48,756 nucleotides of DNA. It comes from Lewinellaceae bacterium. Its GTDB lineage: Bacteria > Bacteroidota > Bacteroidia > Chitinophagales > Saprospiraceae. Both the position numbers and the translations under genes were made by a program. Location of the stretch: contig JADJRC010000031.1 of NCBI GenBank assembly GCA_016712415.1, positions 1-48,756 of the forward strand, given 5' to 3'. Of the stretch, positions 9,006-19,671 are shown one piece after another (positions within the stretch are counted from its first letter, which is position 1; each line of letters opens with the position of its first letter). The notes beneath the pieces were generated by a model. The model ran no database searches, was not told the DNA's origin, and was given only the letters and a program-made list of their open reading frames with translations.

Positions 9006-11254
9006 TTCACCGCACCAACTCAAATTCCACTTCCTTGACATCCCTCGAATTGCCGCCTACAAATACCTTGACTTGCCGGGATCGGCTTTTGAATTTCAGC
9101 TCGTTGTTCCAGTACGACGGGTCATGTTCCGTCAGTTTAAACGTCACGGTCGGCTTTCGGCGGGATTGGTTTGATTTTTCAAAACCTTTCAACTCCTTCA
9201 CCGGCCGGGCAATATCGGCGGAGAGATCGTGGATGTACAGTTGGACGACCTCTTCGCCAGCCACGCTGCCTGTATTGGTGACGTTGACGGATACTTCCAC
9301 CGTTTCGCCCACCTTGGCCTGTGCTTTACTCACGCGCAGGTTGGAATACGGAAAGCGGTATAACTCAGTCCGTAGCCGAATGGGAAGGCGGGATCAGCCG
9401 GTGAATCGAGGGTAACCGCTCGTCCACATCTGGCCCTGTTGGGTCTGCGGACGGCCCGTGTTGAGGTGGTTGTAATACAGCGGCACCTGTCCGACATTGC
9501 GCGGAAAGGTGACGGGCAGTTCGGAGGGTTCACCGCACCGGTAATGACGTCAACCAGGGCATTTGCCGGTTTCGAAGCCAGGCTGCCAGGCCACGAGGAT
9601 ACCCCCATTATCATAAGCCCAGGGAACACGAGGGGCCGGCTGTTGAACAACACCATGACGGTCGGTTTGTTGCCGCGGGCTGCGATGCGCAGGATGGTTT
9701 CCTGGCTGCCCCTCAGGGTAAGATCGCTCACAGAGCGGCTTTCGCCGCAGTCGATGCCGCGCTCACCCCAGGGCACACGATCGTCCAGGTCAGACGAAGG
9801 TGGTGGCTTTCGCGGCTACCGACAGGTCTTTTTCGTTGCAGGCGGCGTCGAGGCATATTTCGGTGATCGTCACTTCAAAGCCCATTTCTTCCAGTTTGGA
9901 TTTGAGCGTCATGGCGGGGGTGACCACCTTGGTAGTGTCATACTCCTCGACGCTGCCGAGCCCCAGCGTCCAGAAACTCATGCTAGTCTTTATGGCTGCG
10001 GCTGTCGGCATAAGGGGCCGACGATGGTAATTGAAGGGACTGGAAGGAGTCAGCGGCAGTATTCCGCCGTCGTTTTTGAGCAGTACCATACTTTTGCTGC
10101 GGCTTCGCGTGCGGCAAAGGCGATACTCAGGTTTTCGAGGTGGCATCGCGGTGTTTCTGATTGAGGTCGCGGAAGGGATCGTCGAAGAGGCCGAGCATGA
10201 ATTTCAGGCGCAACACGCGGCGCACGGCCTCGTCGATCTGCCTGGGTCACACGCCTGCTTCAGCGCCTTTTGCAATCCGCTCTGGAAGGTGCCGCCGACC
10301 ATATCCATATCGCTGCCTGCCGAGAGGCACCGGCAGAGAGCATCTACGGCATCAGTAGCAGCGCCGTGAATGATCGTTTCGCCAAACGGGGTTCAGTCGC
10401 TCACAACCATTCCTTTCCAGCCCCATTCGCCGCGCAGGATATCGGTCACCAGGTGTTTGTTCATACTGGCCGGCACCCCGTTGAGCGTGTTGAAAGCGTT
10501 CATGAAGGTCGCGCTGCCTGCTTTGGCAGCGGCCTCGAATGGAGTAGCAGCACCATTTCGCGCAGTCGTTGTTCGCTCATATCGACCGTGTTGTAGTCGC
10601 GCCCACCTTCTTGAATCCGCGGCGGCATAATGCTTTACACAGGCGGCAAGGTGTTGTTTTTGCCCAGGTCGTCGCCCTGAAAGCCGCGCGCTGACTTCTA
10701 CAACACGGCTGCCGAGGTAAGGGTCTTCACCTGCGCCTTCCATGATACGGCCCAGCGGGGGTCGTGCGTTACGTCGACCATGGGCGCAAAGGTCAGTTCT
10801 GCCCATCGGCGGCGGCTTCTTCGGCGGCAATGCGTTCGATGTTCTGAATAAGGGTCATATCAACTGGCGGCCTGGGCAAGCGGGATGGGGGAATATCGTT
10901 TATAGCCGTGGATAACGTCAAACCCGAAGATAAGGGGTATTCCGAGGCGGGTACCCACCGCGGCGCGCTGCATCACGATCTTGTTGTTGAAATTGGTATG
11001 GCTCAGTACGCTCCCGACCTTGCCCGCCTTGATCTGGCTGAACAAATCATCCTTAGCCACATCGGTCCCGGTGCTGATGTCGCCGGGCAACTGGTTCAAC
11101 TGGCCGATCTTTTCGTCGAGGGTCATTTTGGCAAGCAATTCGTCCACACGCCGGTCAATATCCCTGACGGAAGTTTTCTGCGAAAAAAAGCGCGGTAGTT
11201 GAGGACAGCATAACAGCACAAAGCAGCAGAGGTAACAGGTTTATTTTTTTTCAT
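9006..11254 (-). pseudogene. Glycoside hydrolase family 3 beta-glucosidase (BglX-like), frameshifted
   Basis: GH3 enzymes release terminal beta-linked glucose or xylose, usually in the periplasm. The ATG is at 11254; the first residues form a signal peptide split by a shift (LLPLLLCAVMLSST-like in the second frame). Then come DIDRRVDELLAKMTLDEKIG and GIPLIFGFDVIHGYKR, typical of the N-terminal barrel, followed by GEDPYLGSRVV, MNAFNTLNGVPASMNKHL and GWKGMVVSD, whose final Asp is the nucleophile position. The C-terminal part has FPFGYGLSYTAFR and a fibronectin III-like domain (VGETVEVSVNVTNTGSVAGE, VVQLYIHD, RPVKELKGFEK). Seven or more shifts break the frame. Total length of about 750 residues matches BglX. 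It lies downstream of the LytTR two-component pair on the same strand, which could regulate it. The family call is strong; the substrate is unknown. Confidence 0.8.
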
Positions 11255-11398
11255 GAAATATTTTTTTGGGCAAATTTAGTCGACGCTGCCGGGATAGCAA
11301 GCACCTGGCCGCTGAACTTGCGGTTTAAATGCCGCATAGATGATCTAAGAAGAAAAGCGCTGCTTGCCGGCAGGCCTGGGCCGAACGAGCGCCTCTGC

Positions 11399-11619
11399 TT
11401 ATTGAGGAAACATCTGCGACATGGCGTAGGCAAAAACGGCAAAGGCGATGCTGCCGATCAGGATACCGAGGGCCAGGGCGCGGTCGTCGCCGGTTTTAAG
11501 CGTAAGCGCCTGCGATGATGCCGCCGAGCGAGTAAATAATAAGGGAATGAGGTGTGCAATCCACCAAAAACGGCGAAGACAATAACGGCACGAAGCAGGG
11601 TGGGTACAAATAATTTCAT
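11399..11619 (-). CDS. Small membrane protein, unknown function, frameshifted
   Basis: From ATG 11619 the frame gives MKLFVPTLLRAVIVFAVFGG, then LHTSFPYYL; after a shift near 11510-11530 it continues in another frame with a GGIIAGAYA-like stretch and KTGDDRALALGILIGSIAFA, ending VFAYAMSQMFPQ at 11399. This makes a 72-residue protein with two or three membrane helices around a short charged loop. No family was recognised. It lies between the GH3 gene and the palindrome-bearing intergenic region behind the LytTR regulator. Confidence 0.5.
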
Positions 11620-11640
11620 TGCTGCATTGTTTGTCGGACG

Positions 11641-11778
11641 GCGAAATTCCGACAGCGGCGGCGGATTTCCAAGCTGGTTGGAAATAAGTTCGCAATGTCA
11701 ACCGTACGACGGATTTGGAAATCCGTCGATGTCGTACCGTGTTGTGTCAACGGATTTCCAAATCCGTCGTACGGTTGA
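11641..11778. repeat. Palindromic repeat with core GGATTTGGAAATCC
   Basis: A perfect inverted repeat has 28-bp arms at 11698-11725 and 11751-11778, with a 25-base spacer. Each arm itself holds the palindrome CGGATTTGGAAATCCG, so the structure can fold as one long hairpin or two short ones. A degenerate relative (GCGGATTTCCAAGCTGGTTG) lies at about 11661-11680. The same core is present at 36134-36151. It sits downstream of the LytTR regulator and may serve as its transcription end, although no T-run follows. Confidence 0.8.
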
Positions 11779-11786
11779 TGTGCTTT

Positions 11787-12553
11787 TCAAACCTGTTCCC
11801 CGACCAGCCACTTCTTAAACTCTGCCGAGCGTTCGGTGCTGACGATGGTTTCCAGGTCGATGGATGGGTCGAGTTCTACCTTTACCCGGCTTTTGGAATA
11901 GGGATGCATTTCCTTGATTGCGTTTACATTGACAATAAACTGCCGGTTGATGCGGAAAAAGACACTCGTATCGAGCATGCCCTCCAGTTTGTCCAGGGGT
12001 AGTCGACGGGTAGCGCTTGCCGGTGCTGCGGGTGACGAGAAAAGTGATCTTGTCTTTGGTATAAAAGTACGCGGCATCCGACATTTCGACCAGTTTGATG
12101 CTGTTGCTGAACCGGATGAGCATGCGGCGCAAAAAGTTGTTGCCTTCCTGGCGGCGCAGGGTTTCGAGCAGTCCGCTGTAATCGGGCGTGGTGTGGGCAA
12201 ACACCTTTTTGTATTTATCAATAGCAGCAGCCAGTTCGTTGGTTTTGATGGGTTTGAGCAGGTAATCCACTGCATTTACCTTGAATGCCTGCAGGGGCGT
12301 ATTCGTCGTAAGCGGTGGTGAAAATAATCGGACAGGTGATATTGATATGCTCAAAAATCTCAAAACTCGCTCCGTCGGCCAGGTGAATATCGAGCAGGAT
12401 CAGATCGGGCTGCGGGTTGCCTTTCAACCAAAGCACGGATGCTTCCACACTGTCGAGGCGCTGCACTACTTCTGCTTCCGGCTCCACTTCGGAAAGCAGT
12501 TTTTCCAGGCGGCGCGCAGCGGCGTTTTCGTCTTCAATGATCAAAACTTTCAT
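11787..12553 (-). CDS. LytTR-type response regulator, two frameshifts
   Basis: This is a DNA-binding response regulator: an N-terminal receiver domain (MKVLIIEDENAAARRLEKLL, with the phospho-acceptor Asp in DLILLDIHLADG) and a C-terminal LytTR DNA-binding domain. Frames change at about 12290, where the protein picks up with FKVNAVDYLLKPIKTNELAA, and at about 12000, where it continues with LEGMLDTSVFFRINRQFIVN and VNAIKEMHPYSKSRVKVEL. FFRINRQFIVN is the LytTR hallmark. Summed length of about 255 residues is normal for the family. Its ATG overlaps the stop of the sensor gene (ATGA at 12553-12550), so the two are coupled and form a cognate pair. The regulated genes may include those around it (GH3, YceI); this is inference. 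Confidence 0.85.
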
Positions 12554-15494
12554 AGCAAAAATGTTTGATTGTCAGTTGTTGCGGCATTCCGGTCGCCGGA
12601 CCTGACGCCTTCGGCGGATTGGCGGCGGATCGGAACTTTTACGGTAAAAAATGCGGCGTTGTCTTCCACCATTACCGGGCGTTCGCCCAGCAGCCGGTAG
12701 CGGTGTACCAGGCTTTGCAGGCCAAAATGGGTGCTGGGTTCGGGTTTTATTTTGGGTTGAATATTATTGCGCACCACGACGTAGTTGTCGTTTTCAGCAA
12801 AAATTTCGATGGTAAGGAGCCGCGATGCGGAAATGACGTTGTGTTTGACGGCATTTTCCACCAGCATCTGCAGGGCCAGGGGCATGATCAGGCCTGCATG
12901 CCCGTTCAGCCAGTCTACGAGGCGGAACCCATCTTCATAGCGTTTCTTCAGCAGGAAATCGAAACTACGCACCAGTTCCATCTCCTCTTGCAGGGTAATG
13001 AAATCGCGTTCCCGGTATGCGATGATGCTGCGGTAAAAATCGGACAAATGCTCGACATATTCCACGGCTACTTTCGGGTTTTCCTCGATGATAGTGATGA
13101 GGGTGTTGAAACTGTTGAACAAAAAGTGCGGGTTGATCTGGCTTTTCAGCGCGGCAAACTGCGACTCAACCCGTTCGCGCTTCAATTGGGCCACGCGCTG
13201 CAGCCGCCCTTCCCGTATCCTGATGAACAGATAGATCAGGCCTGCGACAGCAGCCATACTCAACAACACAAACCACCACTGCGACCAGAAAGGAGGTCGT
13301 ATGGTAAACGACCACGACGCTTCCGGTACGTTCTCGAAATTGCCGTGTTCGCTCGTCTGCACGCGAAAGGTGTAATCGCCGGGCGGCAGACTCGGATAGG
13401 AAGCGAGGTGGTCTTTCGATACCTTCCAGTCGGGATCCAGGCCTTCCAGCCGGTAGCGGTAGCGCACCGATTCAGGGTCGGTGTACCACAAGCCGGTGAA
13501 GTTGAAAATAAAGTAGTTCTGATCGTAGGGGAAGACGCTGTTCGCCATAAAATCGATCGGCTGCGGAAACACCGAAACCGACGTGATGCCGGGTCGCGGG
13601 TCGTCGATAAACACTTCGTCGAATGAAGCAATCCGGATAACACCCTGCCGGGCGCCCAGCCATACGTTCCCCTGGGGGTCGCGGCACAGGGCATTCAGGT
13701 TGATTTCTGCTGCGGGAGCGCCGATAGCGGCATTGCAAAACGTCACATGGTCGGTTCGTTCGGGATTCAGGATATCCATGCCGTCTTCGTAGGCAATGAT
13801 GATATGGCCGTTGCCGGATGCGGCGACACCGGTGATACTCAGGCTGTGGAGGTGGTTGTCGGTGGTATAGCGGCGGAACTGCCTGCCGTCGAAACTGAAC
13901 AGGCCGTCTTTATCGGTACTGAACCAGATGTTGCCGCTGCGATCTTCCGTGATGCTGTAAATGGTTTTGAGGTCCACCCCGTTGGCCTTATTGTAGTGCC
14001 TGAAACGGCCGTTTTCGAGCACGGCAAGCCCTTTGCCTGCGGTACCGAACCACACCCGTGCGTGGCTGTCGAAAAAAACCTTGTATATGTAGCCCGTACC
14101 CAGTTCGCTTTGCTGCGAGAGGCTTTTGTAGCGTCCCGGTTCGCGTAAATCCATGGCTGTCACGCCGCCAAGTGTGGCGATCCAGACCTTTTCTCTGTTG
14201 CCGTCGATAGACAAGACGCTGCCGTTGAAAAGGCCGCTTCGCTCGGTCAGCCGGCGCAGGACTTTACCCGATGCATCAACCACGAACACCCCTTCGCCAA
14301 AGGTGCCGGCCCAGATACTGCCGTCGGCGGGCGACTCCCACAACGCGATCACGTTATGTTTTCCGGGTAAAAGTTGACGAAAAACACCGTTTTCATTCAA
14401 AAAAAGGCCATCCTCGGTACCGACCCAAAGGCGATTGCGGTGATCGATCTGTACGGCCTGAATATTGCCAAGAGGGGTAGATATGATACCGAAACGCACA
14501 TTGGCTGAATAAACGGCACCTTTGTCGCACACCACCCACAGCAGGCCTTCACGGTCTTTGCACAGCGAGCGGATTTTTACATGGCCGAGCGGACTGGCGT
14601 CGGGCATGGGCAGCGTTTCGCCGGAGACGAGGTTGAGCCTGAACAGGCCATTGGCGGAAGTACCGACCCACAGTTCGTTGCTGCCGAAAGCAGCCAGGCT
14701 TACCACCGGCCCCTGCATCCAGCCGTCTGTCCGCAGATCAATGGCCTGTTTTGCCACATTATACCGGGAAGCGCCTTTTTCGTGTGTGCCGAGCCAAATG
14801 TTCCCGTGATGGTCTGCCAGCAGGGCAGCGATTTCGTCGGGCAGGCCATCTGAGGTAGTCAGGTTGCGCACCTGCTTTTTCCCTTGTCCCGACAAACTGC
14901 ATATACTTACGCCGGCGTCCGTTCCTGCCCAGATATTACCCGCCGCGTCGCAGGCCAGCGCATAAATATCGTCGCCGGCAAGGCCGTCGTCGGAGGCGCT
15001 GAATTGATACAGACGTTCATTTTTCAAACAATATACCCCCTCTCCGTAGGTCGCGATCCAAAGGCCGCCCGCGTTGTCGGCTGAAAAAGCCGTGATCGGT
15101 TTATGCGGTGTACCCTCTTCGGGTTCCCATGCCTGAAGGGTTGCGAGGTATTTCTTGCCCGGGCTGCTTGCCTCCGACGGGAATACGCTGTTAAGAGGAA
15201 TGAAACCGATCGATCCCTGCTCAAACCCGACCCAAATACGACCGCCCCACTCGTACATAGCGCTGACTGGACCCGCCGGGAAACTATCGGGCAGGCCAAT
15301 AGCCTGGTAGGTAAGTCCGTCGTAACGATACAGGCCATCGCGGGAACCGAACCACATCCAGCCATTGCTGTCCTGAAAAGCCACTGTCATCTGAACATTC
15401 CAGATACCCTTTGCCTCGCGGAGGCGAAAACCGGGGTCTGTGCCTGCGCAAGGCTGCAGGCGAACAGGAGCAGTATGGCGCTTAATTTATTCAA
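12550..15494 (-). CDS. LytS-type sensor histidine kinase with two-component-regulator propeller (Reg_prop/Y_Y_Y)
   Basis: A long clean frame (15390-12550) starts inside the first propeller blade. Upstream, a TTG at 15494 opens a signal peptide, MNKLSAILLLFACSLAQAQ, one base out of frame. A single indel in the C-run of CAGACCCCGG joins it through FRLREAKGIWNVQ to MTVAFQDSNGWMWFGSRDGL. The order is: signal peptide; Reg_prop blades (repeated W.G..GL/GV, about residues 35-640); a Y_Y_Y domain (YRYRLEGLDPDWKVSKDHLA); one membrane helix (WFVLLSMAAVAGLIYLFIRI); and a His_kinase domain with LKSQINPHFLFNSFNTL and LVENAVKHN. The sensor domain is periplasmic and the kinase cytoplasmic; the signal is unknown, although carbohydrate or cell-surface cues are usual for such propellers. 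It lies 13 bases downstream of the YceI gene and overlaps the regulator. Confidence 0.9.
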
Positions 15495-15507
15495 GGTAAG
15501 GGTGTTA

Positions 15508-16110
15508 TTAGTTTTTTTGAAGTTCGGCGTCTACAGTAACCTCTATTACTTCGGCAATTTTCTGGTATACAATTTTTGGAATGGTAATGTTGTGATCGCT
15601 CAGGGGCACGGTAAACGACGACTGGACGTGTATTTTATCGCCGTCAATTTCCATCTCGCCCTTGATGATCCGTTCCTGCTCCATGCCGTGTATCGTCAGT
15701 TTGCCTTTAGCCCGAATGGAATATGTACCGTTTTTCTGAAAATCTACGTCTTCGATAATCTTACCCGTGAAACTGGCCTTGGGGTATGATTTGCTTTCCA
15801 TGTAATTCTCGTTGAAATGTTCGCGTTGCAGCGGGCTGTTGAACCCCTCGAACGATTTCACGTCTACCGTCCATGCAAAGGTTTGTTTTTCAGGATCAAT
15901 CAGGCCGCGCAATTTCTTGCTTTTCGCCTGAATGAGTTCCAGCGGTGCGTCCGATTTGAAACTTACCTTGCCGTTTTCACACTTGTACAAATCCGTTTCC
16001 CCTGCCGGCAGGTGATATGCCTCCAGACTGCGAACCACCCATTCGGGCGATACAAAACCGGGGAGCCAGCCCCCCACTGCCAGCATCAAAACTACAGCTG
16101 TCGTTTTCAT
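15508..16110 (-). CDS. YceI-like family protein, secreted
   Basis: The 200-residue protein has an N-terminal hydrophobic export signal (MKTTAVVLMLAVGGWLPGF). The YceI-type lipocalin-like barrel follows: GKVSFKSDAPLELIQAKSKK, WTVDVKSFEGFNSPLQREHF, NYMESKSYPKASFTGKI, then GTYSIRAKGKLTIHGMEQER and FTVPLSDHNITIPKI. These are the standard family blocks; members bind isoprenoid-type lipids in the periplasm. The frame is intact. It is the first gene of an apparent operon with the sensor kinase and its LytTR regulator, suggesting envelope-related sensing. The substrate is not known. Confidence 0.88.
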   Translation of the reverse strand: MKTTAVVLMLAVGGWLPGFVSPEWVVRSLEAYHLPAGETDLYKCENGKVSFKSDAPLELIQAKSKKLRGLIDPEKQTFAWTVDVKSFEGFNSPLQREHFNENYMESKSYPKASFTGKIIEDVDFQKNGTYSIRAKGKLTIHGMEQERIIKGEMEIDGDKIHVQSSFTVPLSDHNITIPKIVYQKIAEVIEVTVDAELQKN

Positions 16111-16226
16111 AGTTAATTCCGATTAGATGTGGGGTGAAAATACGGAATTATTTGCGACCAGCACGGCAGAATACTGACTGAATGAGCAAAAAAGGGTGGT
16201 GAAACCGGTATTTCAGCACCCTTTCG

Positions 16227-19200
16227 TTATTGTTTTACAAATCTTTGCCCCGACCGTCCGGATTCGTTTTCCAATACCAGGTAATACATGCCCGGTGGCA
16301 GGCTTTCTACCGGCAATTCCCATATTCCGCCGGTTGCTGCAGCCAGTGCGCCCCCGGTGGGGCTACCCTGCCCGTTGCGTCGAAAATACGACAGCGCGTA
16401 TCTGTCTGAGCCTGTCCGCTCCATACCATTCGGAGCGTTTCGCCGACGGGGTTTGGGTATAGTTTCAGTAAAGATGCCCCGCCATTATTCTGACCGCCTG
16501 TAGTCGACACCACGCTATCGGGCACAAAGGCTACATCTATCTCTTCGTATTGTCCCTGAACCATGTTGAACACGGTTGTTTGTCCCCCGGCATCCAATCC
16601 GTAGCCCGGCCGCAAAGGTATGGAACTGAACGAGTGCAGAAAAACGAGGAAATACTGCCCCAGCGACACCAGTGAAAACCCGTACCTGCCGTCGGAGGCG
16701 GTCATTTTGGCGCCAACCAGCGTAGTATCGGCACTGTACAGCAGCACGGTAATGTCTGCAAGCAAAGGTTCCGTCACATCCTGCTGATCGTCCGCGTTTT
16801 CGTCGAGCCATACGTCGCCACCCAGGGCGATGGATAATACGGTCCAGGCCATGTCAAGTTTCTTGTGTTCGCCGTCGGCGAGCGCCGGTCGGCGTCAGGC
16901 CATCGCCGTCCACGTTCTGAACGGGTATAAATACATCGGAGGTAGGCGGCAGGCTGACGCGCAGGTAATAAATCCCGGGAGGCAGATCGGCAAACAGGTA
17001 GTAGCCGTTTGCGACCGTTGTGGTGCTTGCGAGCAGACTGTCGGTCACGGCGTCGAAGAGTCGGACTGTCGCGCCGGCGAAGGTCGGCTCGCCCTGTTCC
17101 CAAAATCCGTTGTTGTTGCCGTCGAGCCCCGCAGAGCCTTCAATAGACCCCGAAAAGATGTTTTGCGGAGGATACAGGTTGTCGTTTGGGCACGATCTGC
17201 TGCACCTGGTGGGCGCTGCTCCAGGAGAGCTGTACGAGCGCCCCGCCGCCGATTTCCAGAAATTCGCCGGAGTCGGTATTTCTGCCCGGCCTCCAGGGTT
17301 ATGCTGCCCGCGTTGTTCATCGGCGGTTGAGGCTGCCACTTGTCTATGATGAGCGAATCGTTGACCCAAAGCCGGCAACCGTCGTCGCTGAAAACGGTAA
17401 AGGTGTATGTTTCGGAAAACAAGGGCTCCACAAAACCCGTCCAGCGGGCAGTGAAATAGTTGGCGGGCACGCTCACATCCGGAGAGCCGTCGCCCCAGTT
17501 GAAATTAACCGTAGTATCCGTTCGGGTCAGAACAGGCGGCTCATCCAGGTCGCCGTCGGGGTCGATGAAATATTGACCCTGCAGCCCTGTTCCGGTACCC
17601 AGGGTGTAGGTATTGAAAAAAGCTTCCATGGCCACCGGGGTTTCCGGCGTGGCAAAAGCGATCAACGGGTCGGTGCTGCCGTCGTGCCAATGGTCAAACA
17701 GGTACACCGTGTTGCCCAATTGCTGTATTTCCGGCGCCTGAATCGTCCTCACCATCCCCACAACGCTTTCAAAGAAGGCCGGCAGCGGGCGGATCTGACC
17801 GTCGACATTCAGGGCAATACCCGCCGGGCCTGCTACGGAGATATCCGTTTTAACGGGCTGCACATCGCGCCAAACCGTTTTTCAAATCCCTGCGTATCGC
17901 GGGCTGCGAGGTATATCCGGAAAAAACATCGGTCGAGGTCTCCCCGACAACCGGCACTATAAATTCGCCCGATGCCGTGCCCGAAGTAAAAGGCAGGGCC
18001 GGGTGCGTATGTGACTCGTGGTGGAGGTCGATGCGCCACGACAGGCGGCCTGCGGGCAGAATGCCTTCTTCGGGGTCGGATGCCTGACCGGAAAAATGCA
18101 GGGTATCGCCACCCCGGTATTGCATATCCGTGAGCGGGAGCAGTATTTCCGGTACCGGCCGCTTGTTAGACGACACCCCCGTCAGGGCGGTTTGACTGGT
18201 GTCGGCGCCAAAGGTATTTTCTGCAATGCAATATACCACGCCGCCGCTGTCGGCCGGCGACAGGTTGTCGAGCGACAGGAGCGGTCCGTCGGCGCCGGCG
18301 ACTGCCGCGCCGTTGCGGTACCACTGGTAGGTGATCAGTTGCGTCCCGAATGCCTGCGCCTGGAAGGTTGCCGACTCTCCCTCGGCCACCAGTACCGACT
18401 GCGGGTGCGCGGTAAACAACGGAGCGCCCTCCCCTGCCCAGAACACCCGCCAGAGCGTTCCCTCCGTGCTGGCTGTATTGTCCGTTTCAGAGCCTCCGCC
18501 CAGCCCTGCGCGCGCGAGGTAGTAGAGTTCGCCGTCGGGTGTGGGCAACAGGCTCACCGGCCGGTCGATACCGGTAGCAAAGGAGCCTGAAAGCGTGCCC
18601 GTTGCCGGGTCGAGCATCCTGATCCAGCCCTGGCAGTAATCGGCGAAGAAAAACTTTCCCCGGTACTGCTCGGGTACCAGGTCGTTGTTGTGAAAGGCGA
18701 AGGCAGCGCCCACGATGGCGCAACCCTCATTGTGGTTGTAGGCATATTTGGGATCGGTAAAGGCAGGGTTGCCTGAAGCGCCCTGGTAGAGTTTCCAGCC
18801 GTAGTTTGCGCCGGGCGTCAGTTCATTTACTTCTTCCCAGGCTTCGGCGCCCACATCGCAGAAATATATTTTTCCGGTGGCGGGGTCGCAGGCCATGGAA
18901 AAGGGGTTGCGCACGCCGTATGCGTAAATCGCGCGATTATTGCCCGACAACAGGCTGAAAAAGGGATTGTCGGCAGGAATGGAGCCGTCGGATTCCAGGC
19001 GCAGGATTTTTCCCAGTACGGTATTCAGGCTCTGGGCATTGTCTGATTTGGCTCCGTCGCCGACACCGATGTACAACAAATTGTCGGGCCCGAACACCAT
19101 TGCGCCGGCGTTGTGTATGCTGCCGCTGAGCGGGTCGAGATCCATCAATACCTGCTCGCTGCCCGGCACGGCAAAGTCGCCGTTGGCCATGACCCGGCTG

Positions 19201-19541
19201 ATGCGGTTGTGTTGTGCGCCTTTTACGGTGTAATACAGGTACACCCAGGGGTTGTTTTCAAAATCGGGGTCTATGGCGATCCCGTTCAGCCCCTTTTCGT
19301 TGTAATCGTCGACCTGGAGCGTGAGGAAGGGCTGGCTGTGCAAAACCCCGTCGTGGAACAGCAATACCCTGCCGTCTTTTTGGGCCAGGAAAATACTGCC
19401 CCCGGGCGCATAGGCCATGCAGGTGGGATTTAGTCCTTCAGTGGCCAGTATCTGGGCAAAGCCTGCGGGAAGGGTGGTTTGTGCCGGAAGGTATTGAAGA
19501 ACCGGGAAAAGGAGGCAAAGCATATAGCCGGACAGTCTCAT
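16227..19541 (-). pseudogene. Secreted PQQ-type glucose/sorbosone dehydrogenase with Ig-like, PA14, SdrD-B and T9SS sorting domains, frameshifted
   Basis: ATG 19541 (the longer frame starts earlier without a signal peptide) gives MRLSGYMLCLLFPVLQYLPA. The six-bladed GSDH propeller spans residues about 25-400: GSIFLAQKDGRVLLFHDGV, GAMVFGPDNLLYIGVGDGAK and IYAYGVRNPFSMACDPATGK, with VNELTPGANYGWKLY. An Ig-like domain follows (FTAHPQSVLVAEGESATFQA, ITYQWYRNGA). After shifts at about 17865, 17290, 17190, 16860 and 16330 come a PA14 domain (FTARWTGFVEPLFSETYTFT, DDGCRLWVNDSLII), two SdrD B-like folds (DGNNNGFWEQGEPTFAGATV; GGDVWLDENADDQQDV) and a Por tail (LLKLYPNPVGETL, LPPGMYYLVLENESG). The protein is exported and anchored by T9SS. 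The propeller family oxidises sugars with PQQ; activity here is inferred. Broken in the called sequence, probably by read errors. Confidence 0.85.
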
Positions 19542-19671
19542 AAAGTGCTGTTTTTCAATTTTTTGAATGATCGAACGACACGACAAAGTATTCATCAAAG
19601 TCCCCCGGCAACGCACAGGGCGAAACCGGGGGTATAGGAAGTAACCGAAGGCGGAGCGTTGCGCAGGTTTT

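Noticed and set aside
12565..13626. 353-residue plus-strand open frame over the sensor kinase
   Set aside because: It is exactly antisense to a clear Y_Y_Y/His_kinase region; its sequence has no family features and reflects the high GC content.
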